From Geovibrio thiophilus (lineage in GTDB: Bacteria; Chrysiogenota; Deferribacteres; Deferribacterales; Geovibrionaceae): DNA of 64,000 bases. Positions within the stretch are counted from its first letter, which is position 1. Every line of letters begins with the position of its first letter. Below the pieces are notes generated by a model, which worked only from the letters and a program-made list of their open reading frames with translations, was not told the origin of the DNA and ran no database searches. The stretch spans positions 124,001-188,000 of the forward strand of contig NZ_CP035108.1 in NCBI RefSeq assembly GCF_004087915.1, in the 5' to 3' direction. The position numbers were made by a program, and so were the translations under genes. Shown one piece after another: positions 53,764 through 61,052 of the stretch.

Positions 53764-55359
53764 TTAATAGAAATAGCTCACGCCCATATCGAAGACGTGC
53801 TTTTTATAGTCGTTAATATCTTCATTGGAGTCGTTGAGGCTGAATCTGTAGCCGAAGTTAATGTAATGCCTCTCAAGGAATTTGTAGAGGACTGTCGCTG
53901 CCGCGCTGTGGTATCTGTCCTCACGTCCGCCGTTTTTGTAGTCATAGAGAATCGTATTGTAGTCAAGCTGGAGGGTGGTGTCCTTCATGACCTGTCCGGC
54001 ATAGGTGAGTTTAAGCTCGCCGGTAGTGACTTCTCTGAATTTTCCGTCAGTGTCTTCCGTGCCGAGGTGTCCTTCAAGGCTTGCCATGTGGATTTTGCTG
54101 AAAATTCTGGAAACGCCTAAGCCGCCCTTGTATTCGGTTCCGTCTCTGCTGTAGTCAGCGGGAGTTGCCGTGTCGTAATCCCTGAAGGTGACGGACACGG
54201 GGGCATAAAAACGCCATTTGTCCATGAGGTATGCTCCCTTCGCCTCAAGGGTAATTGTGTCGGAGTATTTTTCACCGTCCATGTAAGTGAGAGCATAGCT
54301 TACATAAGGGAGAGTCAGCTCGAAATCATCATACTTTTTGATAAAGCCGGCATAAAGCTTATGAGACTGGGCGTCGTATTCCGAAACGCTGTGGTTCCAT
54401 GATTTGTAGTTGAGCAGTCCGGTATCTATCCTGTCGTAGAGAACGTCATAGAAGCTCAGTCTGAGATCTGCGAATATGTATGTTCTGAAGCTGTCCTCTT
54501 CGGAGAAGCTCTCCACCTTGTCCTCATCCACTGAGGTAACGTTGGTGTCGTACTGCTCGCCTATGGCGATAACAGCGCCGAAAAGTTTTTTCTGTTTTTC
54601 AAGCTCCTGCTTCTTCTGTCTTACGAAGTTGGGCGAGGAGGAAGCCATAGCCTCATAGGCTTTTTCACTGCATCCGAAGCGTTTCTGTGAGGCGCACATT
54701 TCGGCTATCATGTAGCTGCTGTTTGCGTATGCTTCGGTGTTTTCGCCGCTTACGCCGCGGAAATTCCTGAAAGCCGTCTGCACGTTACCTTTTTTCAGGT
54801 CAAGTATGCCCCTGCGGTAGGTGTAGCGGTCGTCCTTAACACGGACTGCCTCAAGCTCTGCTTCGGCTTTTTCAAGGTCGCCTGAGTTTATGTATATGTC
54901 TGTTATGCGGTAGTCCACTTCCGGATCGGATTCCTTAGTTGTTTTGTATTTAAGGAAATATTTGAGAGCTGATTCAAGGTCGCCTGTGCCGTAGTAGGAG
55001 AACCCTTTATTTTTGTAGACATCAGGCCAGTAGAGATCCTTCTTTTCCTCCCTGTCCATGAGATATATCGCCTCATCGAAGTCTTCGGCGGCAACCAGCC
55101 TGCCCGCTGCGGCGTAGCCTTTAGCAAGCTGCCCGCTGTCAAAGAGGCAGAGGGCGAGATAAAAGTCCTGTGAAACGCCTTCCTTTTCAGCAAGCTCCGT
55201 GAGCTCTGCGGTCATGTTATCACACTGACCGCTGCTTATTTTTTCAAAAACTGGCGTGTAGTTTTCCGGACTGCCGCCGGATATGGGATAATCATAAGCT
55301 GACGCGGCGGAAGCGCAAAACAGTATTGCAGCCGCGAAAACAGTTGTCCTTATACTCAT
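53764..55359 (-). CDS. Outer-membrane protein with TPR region and C-terminal beta-barrel
   Basis: The 531-residue protein has a signal peptide (cleavage near ASA-YDY, about residue 21), then tetratricopeptide-like repeats to about 250 (NKGFSYYGTGDLESALKYFLKYKT, INSGDLEKAEAELEAV). About 265-531 is a region of alternating strands ending in YFY, typical of a beta-barrel signal. The layout resembles Slam-type surface lipoprotein assembly proteins (TPR plus DUF560-like barrel) without clear proof. GGAGG lies upstream of the ATG. The FecR protein is its operon partner, so the pair may form an envelope assembly or export unit. Confidence 0.75.
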   Translation of the reverse strand: MSIRTTVFAAAILFCASAASAYDYPISGGSPENYTPVFEKISSGQCDNMTAELTELAEKEGVSQDFYLALCLFDSGQLAKGYAAAGRLVAAEDFDEAIYLMDREEKKDLYWPDVYKNKGFSYYGTGDLESALKYFLKYKTTKESDPEVDYRITDIYINSGDLEKAEAELEAVRVKDDRYTYRRGILDLKKGNVQTAFRNFRGVSGENTEAYANSSYMIAEMCASQKRFGCSEKAYEAMASSSPNFVRQKKQELEKQKKLFGAVIAIGEQYDTNVTSVDEDKVESFSEEDSFRTYIFADLRLSFYDVLYDRIDTGLLNYKSWNHSVSEYDAQSHKLYAGFIKKYDDFELTLPYVSYALTYMDGEKYSDTITLEAKGAYLMDKWRFYAPVSVTFRDYDTATPADYSRDGTEYKGGLGVSRIFSKIHMASLEGHLGTEDTDGKFREVTTGELKLTYAGQVMKDTTLQLDYNTILYDYKNGGREDRYHSAAATVLYKFLERHYINFGYRFSLNDSNEDINDYKKHVFDMGVSYFY

Positions 55360-55461
55360 GAAGTGTTCCTCCGGAGGAATTAAATTTGTTTATGGCTTTA
55401 TGGGCAAAACAGTAAGAAAGCTGATTAATTTTAAAGCCGCTCCGCCCTTTTGTAAAGCCGA

Positions 55462-56421
55462 TCAGAGCTTTTTTGCCCTGTAGTGCCCGTTAATTATGAA
55501 GCCGATACCCGCAATCACCATGATAATGCTGACGATATGAGGGGCGCGGAGGAGACCGAGCATGAGATCATCGGCACGGAAGAATGTAACCAGCGCACGG
55601 ATTACTCCGTAGGCAATGAGGTAGCCGCCGACAATTCTGCCCGTGCCTATATTGGAGTCTTTTCTCCACATAATGAACAGAATCGCGAAGCCGATGAAGT
55701 TGAGGAACATTTCATAGAAAAATGTGGGGTGAACGGGCAGAGTGCCGAAATCACGCCATGCGGCGGCGCCGAACTTATTGGTGAAGCTTATTCCCCAAGG
55801 GAAGTACTCCCTGATGTAATAGACTTTGTCCATAAAGGTCACAGCCAGTCCGTCCGGGGTCTGCGCTGCTATATCCTTAAGGCGGGAGACGCTTTCGGGG
55901 TTATTGTTGAGTCCCGCTGTTTTCAGCGTCTGCGCCCAGAACTGAGGGAAGACGTTTTCAGCGCGGAAGATGATTGAAGGGGGCGTAAGAGTGGGCACAC
56001 CGTGCGCCTCGCCGTTGGCGAAGTTGCCGAATCTGCCCAGTCCCTGACTGAGCAGAAGCCAAGGGATAATAATGTCGCCCATTTTGAAAGGGCTTATTTT
56101 TTTATGGAGGCAGAAGCCTATGGCTGCGATGAATCCCGCTATGAGTCCGCCGTGTATGGCGAGTCCGCCGTGCCAGATGGCAATCATTTCAAAGAAGCTG
56201 CCGCCGTAATAGTCCCACCGGAAGAGTACGTAATAGATCCGCGCGCCGATGAGGGCGAAAAGAAATGTGAAGAGAATGAAGTTCTCCGTCTCTTCCGATT
56301 TGATGCCGAGCTTAGCCGCTTTTCTGCGGGAAAAGTATATGGTGAGCAGCAGCCCTGTGATGTACATCAGGCTGTATATTCTCAGTTCAAAGAATCCGAT
56401 TTTGAAAAGATAGGGGAACAT
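55462..56421 (-). CDS. lgt: Prolipoprotein diacylglyceryl transferase
   Basis: Lgt transfers diacylglycerol from phosphatidylglycerol to the lipobox Cys of prolipoproteins in the inner membrane. The 319-residue protein has several membrane helices, the HGGLAIHGGLIAG motif and the Lgt signature GRFGNFANGEAHG with the catalytic region. The C-terminal helices end near GHYRAKKL. It is longer than many Lgt proteins because of an insertion near 145-215. The lipoproteins BamD and the LpoA-like protein are its likely substrates. Confidence 0.95.
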   Translation of the reverse strand: MFPYLFKIGFFELRIYSLMYITGLLLTIYFSRRKAAKLGIKSEETENFILFTFLFALIGARIYYVLFRWDYYGGSFFEMIAIWHGGLAIHGGLIAGFIAAIGFCLHKKISPFKMGDIIIPWLLLSQGLGRFGNFANGEAHGVPTLTPPSIIFRAENVFPQFWAQTLKTAGLNNNPESVSRLKDIAAQTPDGLAVTFMDKVYYIREYFPWGISFTNKFGAAAWRDFGTLPVHPTFFYEMFLNFIGFAILFIMWRKDSNIGTGRIVGGYLIAYGVIRALVTFFRADDLMLGLLRAPHIVSIIMVIAGIGFIINGHYRAKKL

Positions 56422-56557
56422 TCAGCGGGTCTCCTTGTTTTTATAACTTTTGAGTTACTTTAAAGCCTGTTTTAGGTTTTTTTAATTGCTTAGTAAAGAA
56501 GTATGGGGGCAGTTAAAAAAAATTGTACAAAAATACCGCTGAAAAGCCCATTAATCC

Positions 56558-56586
56558 TTGATCTTTTCCTATGCAAATGTTAAAAG
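56558..56586 (+). promoter_or_regulatory. Possible promoter of rpsB-tsf
   Basis: TTGATC, a 17-bp spacer and TAAAAG (four of six -10 matches), about 105 nt before rpsB. The leader between this and GGAGGG could hold an S2 autoregulatory site, but no known leader motif is recognised. Confidence 0.4.
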
Positions 56587-56693
56587 TCAAGTCCATTTCA
56601 CACGCCTGATCACCATTTCCGGCGGCATGTGCCTGTTAAACAAGGTGCTTTCCGGAATACGGGCGGAGGAAAAACAAAAAGGAGGGACTTGTA

Positions 56694-57506
56694 ATGTCCT
56701 ATATTTCAATGAAAAACCTGCTTGAGGCAGGCGTTCACTTCGGTCACCAGACAAAACGCTGGAACCCCAAAATGTCCAAATATGTTTTCGGCGCGAGAAA
56801 CGGTATCTACATTCTCGACCTTCAGAAAACCGTGCAGTGCTTCAATCAGGCTTACGAATTCACAAGAGACGCTTCCAAGGCAGGCAGCAAATTTCTCTTC
56901 GTGGGCACTAAAAAACAGGCTCAGGAAGCTATCAAGGAAGCTGCTGAGAAATGCGGCGCATTCTACGTAAACCAGAGATGGCTCGGCGGTATGCTCACTA
57001 ACTTTGAAACAATCAAAGGACGTATCGCAAGGCTTAAAGAGCTTGAGGATATGTTTGAAAGCGGCTACATCAACAGATTCACCAAAAAAGAGCAGGCCGT
57101 TCTTCGCAGAGAGTTTGAAAAACTCACTAAAAACCTCAGCGGTATCAAAGAAATGACAGACATCCCCGATGTTATGTTCGTAATAGACATCAAACTTGAG
57201 CAGAACGCCATCAGCGAAGCTCACAAACTCGGCATACCCGTTGTTGCCATAGTTGACACCAACTGCGACCCCGACCTTGTAGACTTCCCCATCCCCGGTA
57301 ACGATGATGCTATCCGTGCCTGCCAGCTTATCGCTGTGAGAATAGCCGACGCTGTTCTTGAAGGCAAACAGCTCAGAGAGGACAACCTTATTGAAGAGAT
57401 CAGAAGCGCAGGCTCTGACGATGTTCCCGTTGAGGAAATAGTTGACGAAGCCGAACTCGCGAAAGAGCTCGCCTCTGTTAAACCCGAAATAAAGGATGAG
57501 GACTAA
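56694..57506 (+). CDS. rpsB: 30S ribosomal protein S2
   Basis: S2 belongs to the small ribosomal subunit and is needed for S1 binding. The 270-residue protein opens [40 protein letters not shown]. It has the S2 signatures [19 protein letters not shown] and [26 protein letters not shown], and an acidic C-terminal extension. AAAGGAGGG precedes the ATG. It forms the widely conserved operon with tsf. Confidence 0.98.
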   Translation: MSYISMKNLLEAGVHFGHQTKRWNPKMSKYVFGARNGIYILDLQKTVQCFNQAYEFTRDASKAGSKFLFVGTKKQAQEAIKEAAEKCGAFYVNQRWLGGMLTNFETIKGRIARLKELEDMFESGYINRFTKKEQAVLRREFEKLTKNLSGIKEMTDIPDVMFVIDIKLEQNAISEAHKLGIPVVAIVDTNCDPDLVDFPIPGNDDAIRACQLIAVRIADAVLEGKQLREDNLIEEIRSAGSDDVPVEEIVDEAELAKELASVKPEIKDED

Positions 57507-57511
57507 TCACC

Positions 57512-58381
57512 ATGGCAGAAATATCAGCAGCACTTGTAAAAGAACTCCGTGAGAAAACCGGCGCAGGCATGATGGACTGCAAAAAGGCTCTTTCTGAAAC
57601 AAACGGCGACATGGAAGCGGCTATAGACTTTCTCAGGAAGAAAGGGCTTTCCGCCGCTGCTAAAAAAGAAGGCAGAATCGCAGCCGAAGGCGTTGTGGCG
57701 GACTGCCTTAAAGGAAACGTGGGCGTTATAGTTGAAATCAACTCCGAGACGGACTTCGTTGCCAAAAACGCGGATTTCCTCGCTTTCACAAAACAGATTG
57801 CGGAAATCATCACAGACAAAAATCCCGCTGATGTTGAGGCTCTTCTTCAGGTTCAGGCGGAAGGCAAGACAGTTGCCGAAGTCCTTAACGAGAAAATAGC
57901 CACAATTGGCGAAAAAATAAGCATACGCCGTTTCAAAAGATGTGAGGGCGGCAACATCGGCACTTACATCCACATGGGCGGTAAAATCGGCGTTGTTGTT
58001 GAGCTTGAGGGCGGAAACGCAGAGCTTGCGAAAGACATCTGCCTCCATGTTGCGGCTGCCAACCCCAAGTTCCTTGACTCCAGCTCAGTTGATCCCGCTT
58101 ATATAGCGAAGGAAGAGGAAATCTTCGCCGCTAAACTTGCTGAGCAGGGCAAGCCCGCGAACATGATCCCCAACATAGTCAAGGGTCAGGTTGCCAAGCT
58201 CCTTAAGGAAGTGTGCCTTGTTCACCAGCCTTTCGTTAAGGATCCCGATACCACAATAGAAAAGCTTGCCGCCGATAAGGGCGCAAAAATCGTTTCCTTT
58301 ACCCGCTTCCAGATGGGCGAGGGCATCGAAAAAAAGCAGGAAAACTTTGTGGAAGAGGTAATGAAACAGATCAAGCAGTAG
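57512..58381 (+). CDS. tsf: Elongation factor Ts
   Basis: EF-Ts exchanges GDP for GTP on EF-Tu. The 289-residue protein has the N-terminal UBA-like domain (LVKELREKTGAGMMDCKKALSETNGDMEAAIDFLRKKGL), the EF-Tu-contact INSETDFVAKNADF, the core subdomains and the C-terminal module (VCLVHQPFVKDPDTTIEKL). It starts 5 nt after the rpsB stop. Two related terminator hairpins follow, separated by a family A repeat. Confidence 0.98.
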   Translation: MAEISAALVKELREKTGAGMMDCKKALSETNGDMEAAIDFLRKKGLSAAAKKEGRIAAEGVVADCLKGNVGVIVEINSETDFVAKNADFLAFTKQIAEIITDKNPADVEALLQVQAEGKTVAEVLNEKIATIGEKISIRRFKRCEGGNIGTYIHMGGKIGVVVELEGGNAELAKDICLHVAAANPKFLDSSSVDPAYIAKEEEIFAAKLAEQGKPANMIPNIVKGQVAKLLKEVCLVHQPFVKDPDTTIEKLAADKGAKIVSFTRFQMGEGIEKKQENFVEEVMKQIKQ

Positions 58382-58424
58382 GCTCCTGTTTCGTAACAGC
58401 TTTCTCAATAATGAAAAAAATTCA

Positions 58425-58451
58425 GGGTCTGCTTCCTTAGGGTGCAGACCC
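58425..58451 (+). repeat. Terminator-like hairpin after tsf, first copy
   Basis: GGGTCTGC and GCAGACCC flank TTCCTTAGGGT, preceded by TGAAAAAAA but with no T-run after. It is a near copy of the terminator at 58578 and probably its displaced duplicate. Confidence 0.7.
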
Positions 58452-58461
58452 GATAATAAAG

Positions 58462-58538
58462 AATTTGAGACTGCCGCGTCGATTTGCTTCTCGCAGTGAC
58501 GTAAGCTACTGTCATTGCGAACGAAGTGAAGCAATTTC
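58462..58538 (+). repeat. Family A dispersed repeat, copy A2
   Basis: TTTGAGACTGCCGCG, TTTGCTTCTCGCAGTGACGTAA, then ACTGTCATTGCGAACGAAG and GAAGCAATTTC. It matches A1 (reversed at 52871) along its whole length. It lies between the two copies of the tsf terminator hairpin. Confidence 0.75.
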
Positions 58539-58577
58539 ATATACGCATTTCAAAAGGATAAGTCTGAAAAAATCTCC

Positions 58578-58609
58578 GGTCTGCTACCTTATGGGGCAGA
58601 CCTTTTTTT
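58578..58609 (+). terminator. Rho-independent terminator of rpsB-tsf
   Basis: GGTCTGC and GCAGACC flank a loop (TACCTTATGGG), followed by seven T residues. The convergent AI-2E-family gene ends inside the T-run (stop at 58608-58610). Confidence 0.9.
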
Positions 58610-59675
58610 ATGCCTTGCGGTGCCTGTCCGCCTTTTCCGTTTTGATTCTGCTGAGATATTCATCCCCCACGACCTTAACAAAGGACGCCACAGGCAGGGC
58701 GATGATCATTCCTCCTATCCCCATCAGTGAGCCCCCCGCCATAAGAGCGAATATAACCGCGGTGGGGTGAAGCCCCAGAGACTCACCGACTATTTTCGGG
58801 GTGACATAATTGCTTTCCAGCGCCTGAACTATGGAGAAGCCTATTACCACCATGGCGGGATGGAGCAAATCCCCGTACTGAACAACGGAGAGCATAAGCG
58901 AGGCGGAGAAGCCGATCATGAAGCCGAGATAAGGCACAATGCTCAGCACTCCGGAGATAAGCCCCAGAAGTATGGCGGGCTTAACCCCCGCAATGAGCAG
59001 GACTATGGTGTAAGACACCCCGAGGAAGATCGCCACGAGCACCTGCCCCCTGAAATATCTGCTGAGGAGCGAGTTGAAGTGCATGAAGTGCTTAGGGTAG
59101 TCTATGCTTGAGGTTCCGGAGAACTTATCGAACATCTTGTCCTTTATGCTGCTGAAATCCTTGAGGAAATAGAATGTGAGGATAGGTATCAGCGCTATGT
59201 TGAGAAGAAGGCTCACTATGGTATTGACTGATCTCATCACTCCCTCAGCGGAGGAAAGAACCGTGCTGCCCACTCCTGCCAGCTTGGGAAGAAGCTGCTT
59301 TTGTATGTCTTCAAAGGAGATGTCTATTCCGAAGCGGTCTGTGAGCTTGTCCACAAGGCTGAAAAGCTTTTCGGAGTACGCGGGCAGAGCATCTGCCAGA
59401 TGCACGCTCTCCTGATAGACAACGGGAACAATTGAGCCGAAAAACAGCACACTGACAAAAACAATTACAGCGTACAGCAGCAGGATTGACAGATAACGGG
59501 GAACCTTTTTGCTCTCAAACCAGTTTATCAGCGGATCGAAGAGATATGCGAGAAAAAAGGAGATAGCGAATATGGTCACAAGGGTCTGGAGCTTGATCAC
59601 AAGGAGGATCACAACAGCCAGAGCGACAACTACAGCAATATTTTTAATTGTGAAATCGAATTTCATGATATTCAT
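58608..59675 (-). CDS. AI-2E family transporter
   Basis: A 355-residue polytopic inner-membrane protein of the AI-2E (PerM/YdiK/TqsA) family. It has about eight hydrophobic helices, a mid-protein soluble segment (about 85-145), and the family motif LIAGVKPAILLGLISGVLSIVPYLG plus QALESNYVTPKIVGESLGLHPTAVIFALMAGGSLMG. Members export autoinducer-2 or act as Na+/H+ antiporters; the substrate cannot be deduced. Two nearby ATGs (59675, 59666) could start it. Convergent with tsf. Confidence 0.92.
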   Translation of the reverse strand: MNIMKFDFTIKNIAVVVALAVVILLVIKLQTLVTIFAISFFLAYLFDPLINWFESKKVPRYLSILLLYAVIVFVSVLFFGSIVPVVYQESVHLADALPAYSEKLFSLVDKLTDRFGIDISFEDIQKQLLPKLAGVGSTVLSSAEGVMRSVNTIVSLLLNIALIPILTFYFLKDFSSIKDKMFDKFSGTSSIDYPKHFMHFNSLLSRYFRGQVLVAIFLGVSYTIVLLIAGVKPAILLGLISGVLSIVPYLGFMIGFSASLMLSVVQYGDLLHPAMVVIGFSIVQALESNYVTPKIVGESLGLHPTAVIFALMAGGSLMGIGGMIIALPVASFVKVVGDEYLSRIKTEKADRHRKA

Positions 59676-59727
59676 AAACGGATATTACGGCAGGTTTGCG
59701 GCGCTGTAAACAGGAATCGGCGGACTG

Positions 59728-60555
59728 TCAGTCCTTCACGCATGCCTCCATGGCGATCATTGCTTTTTTACGTGCGGAGCCCCAGCGGTAGCCCGTGACT
59801 GCCCCCGTATCCCGCAGTACCCTGTGGCAGGGGATCACGTAGCCTATGCGGTTCTGCCCCAGTGCCGTGCCGACGGCACGTGATGCGGAAGGAGCGCCTA
59901 TCATCGCCGCCAGCTCCCCGTAGCTTGTGAAGACACCGTAAGGCAGGCTGAGAACTGCAGTCCAGACCTTGATCTGGAAGTTTGTCCCCTTCATGAAAAC
60001 CCTTATCCCCTCCCCTTTTTCAGGTTTGAAAATCCTTCGTACTGTTTCCTCAACAGCTCCATCATCACGTATCAGTCTTGCGTTCTGCCAGCGGATTTTC
60101 AGATCTTCCGTTTCCGCTTCGGCACTGCTTTCATCGTGAAATGACAGAGCACAGAGCCCCCGCTCCGTGAGAGCTGCCATGCAGATGCCGAAGGGTGTAG
60201 GCTGAAATCCGTATTTTATTACGAGACCGCCGCCCATGCTCTTGTATTCCCCGGGAGTGACGGCATCGACACTGACAAAGAGATCATGCAGACGGGAAGG
60301 ACCGCTTAAACCGGATTCGATAGCCGCCTCCAGCACTGAGCGGGATTCGTCAAGGAGCCTTTTCGCCGTTTCGATGGTGAGGCACTGCAAAAAACGCTTG
60401 GGGCTGATCCCTGCCCATTCGGTGAACATCCGCTGGACGTGAAACGGACTCAGACCCAGATGCGCAGCTATCTCATCCAGCGAGGGCTGCTCTCCGGCGT
60501 TCTGCTCTATGAAGCGTATGGCTTTTTCTATGCGGTAATAATCTGCATGGTTCAT
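59728..60555 (-). CDS. AraC-type regulator fused to O6-methylguanine-DNA methyltransferase (Ada-like)
   Basis: In this 275-residue protein, residues 1 to about 105 are an AraC helix-turn-helix domain (DEIAAHLGLSPFHVQRMFTEWAGISPKRFLQ). About 190-270 form the methyltransferase domain, with the acceptor Cys in VIPCHRVLRDTGAVTGYRWG. The middle is the ferredoxin-like MGMT N-domain. It lacks the N-terminal zinc methylphosphotriester sensor (AdaA part) of E. coli Ada, so any induction must work through the C-terminal Cys or another signal. The ATG at 60555 is the first in frame. It stands alone, with a family C repeat upstream. Confidence 0.93.
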   Translation of the reverse strand: MNHADYYRIEKAIRFIEQNAGEQPSLDEIAAHLGLSPFHVQRMFTEWAGISPKRFLQCLTIETAKRLLDESRSVLEAAIESGLSGPSRLHDLFVSVDAVTPGEYKSMGGGLVIKYGFQPTPFGICMAALTERGLCALSFHDESSAEAETEDLKIRWQNARLIRDDGAVEETVRRIFKPEKGEGIRVFMKGTNFQIKVWTAVLSLPYGVFTSYGELAAMIGAPSASRAVGTALGQNRIGYVIPCHRVLRDTGAVTGYRWGSARKKAMIAMEACVKD

Positions 60556-60635
60556 GCGCTGCCTTCCGTTTTTATGATAACAATAAAATAAACCGAAAAA
60601 CGAACCGTATCCACCCGATTCTTGCGGAAAAAAAA

Positions 60636-60707
60636 GCCTCCATTTGGAAGGAGTCTGAGAAAACCTTCCTTTTCCATTAAAGAAAGGTTTTTTCAGTGCT
60701 GAAACCG
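60636..60707 (+). repeat. Family C hairpin repeat, copy C3
   Basis: A GCCTCC/GGAGTC-type hairpin is followed by arms CTGAGAAAACCTTCCT (60655-60670) and AGAAAGGTTTTTTCAG (60681-60696) around TTTCCATTAA. It shares the TTTTCCATTAAAGAAAG core with C2, while stem bases differ in a paired way from C1 and C2. Confidence 0.65.
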
Positions 60708-60722
60708 TTAAAAAGCTGCGGT

Positions 60723-60914
60723 TTATTCCTTCGGTATACCCATCTTGATCAGGATGTCCTCAAGGAGGCACCACTTGGTGAACGCCGACTGGAGCAGGTT
60801 CAGTCCGACAAAGGCGGCAAGAAGAAGCCACCACTGGCTTACCCATACGCCGAGGGCAAGGCTCACAAGTATCATTATTCCCGGTACAAGTCTTAAAATA
60901 TCTTTAACTGACAT
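60723..60914 (-). CDS. DUF2892-like small membrane protein
   Basis: The 63-residue protein has two hydrophobic helices (about 8-25 and 29-46) and the pattern RLVPGIMILVSLALGVWVSQWWLLLAAFVGLNLLQSAFTKWCLLEDIL. This fits the YgaP-like/DUF2892 inner-membrane family, often attached to or near rhodanese genes; none is present here. The ATG at 60914 is preferred because AAGGAGG lies seven bases upstream, while the ATG two codons earlier is too close. Confidence 0.82.
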   Translation of the reverse strand: MSVKDILRLVPGIMILVSLALGVWVSQWWLLLAAFVGLNLLQSAFTKWCLLEDILIKMGIPKE

Positions 60915-60990
60915 CTTCATACCTCCTTCTTTTTATTGGTTTACTCAGGCATTTGCCCAAGAAACAGCAGTTTTTTGACTAAAGCTAAGA

Positions 60991-61040
60991 ATCTGGGACT
61001 GCCGCGTCGCTTTGCTCCTCGCAGTGACGCAATCCTGTCA
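60991..61040 (+). repeat. Family A dispersed repeat, partial copy A3
   Basis: ATCTGGGACTGCCGCGTCG, CTTTGCTCCTCGCAGTGACG, CAATCCTGTCAA. It matches the first two-thirds of A2. It lies between the DUF2892-like gene and the RND pump gene. Confidence 0.65.
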
Positions 61041-61052
61041 AAGCCTGCGTTC

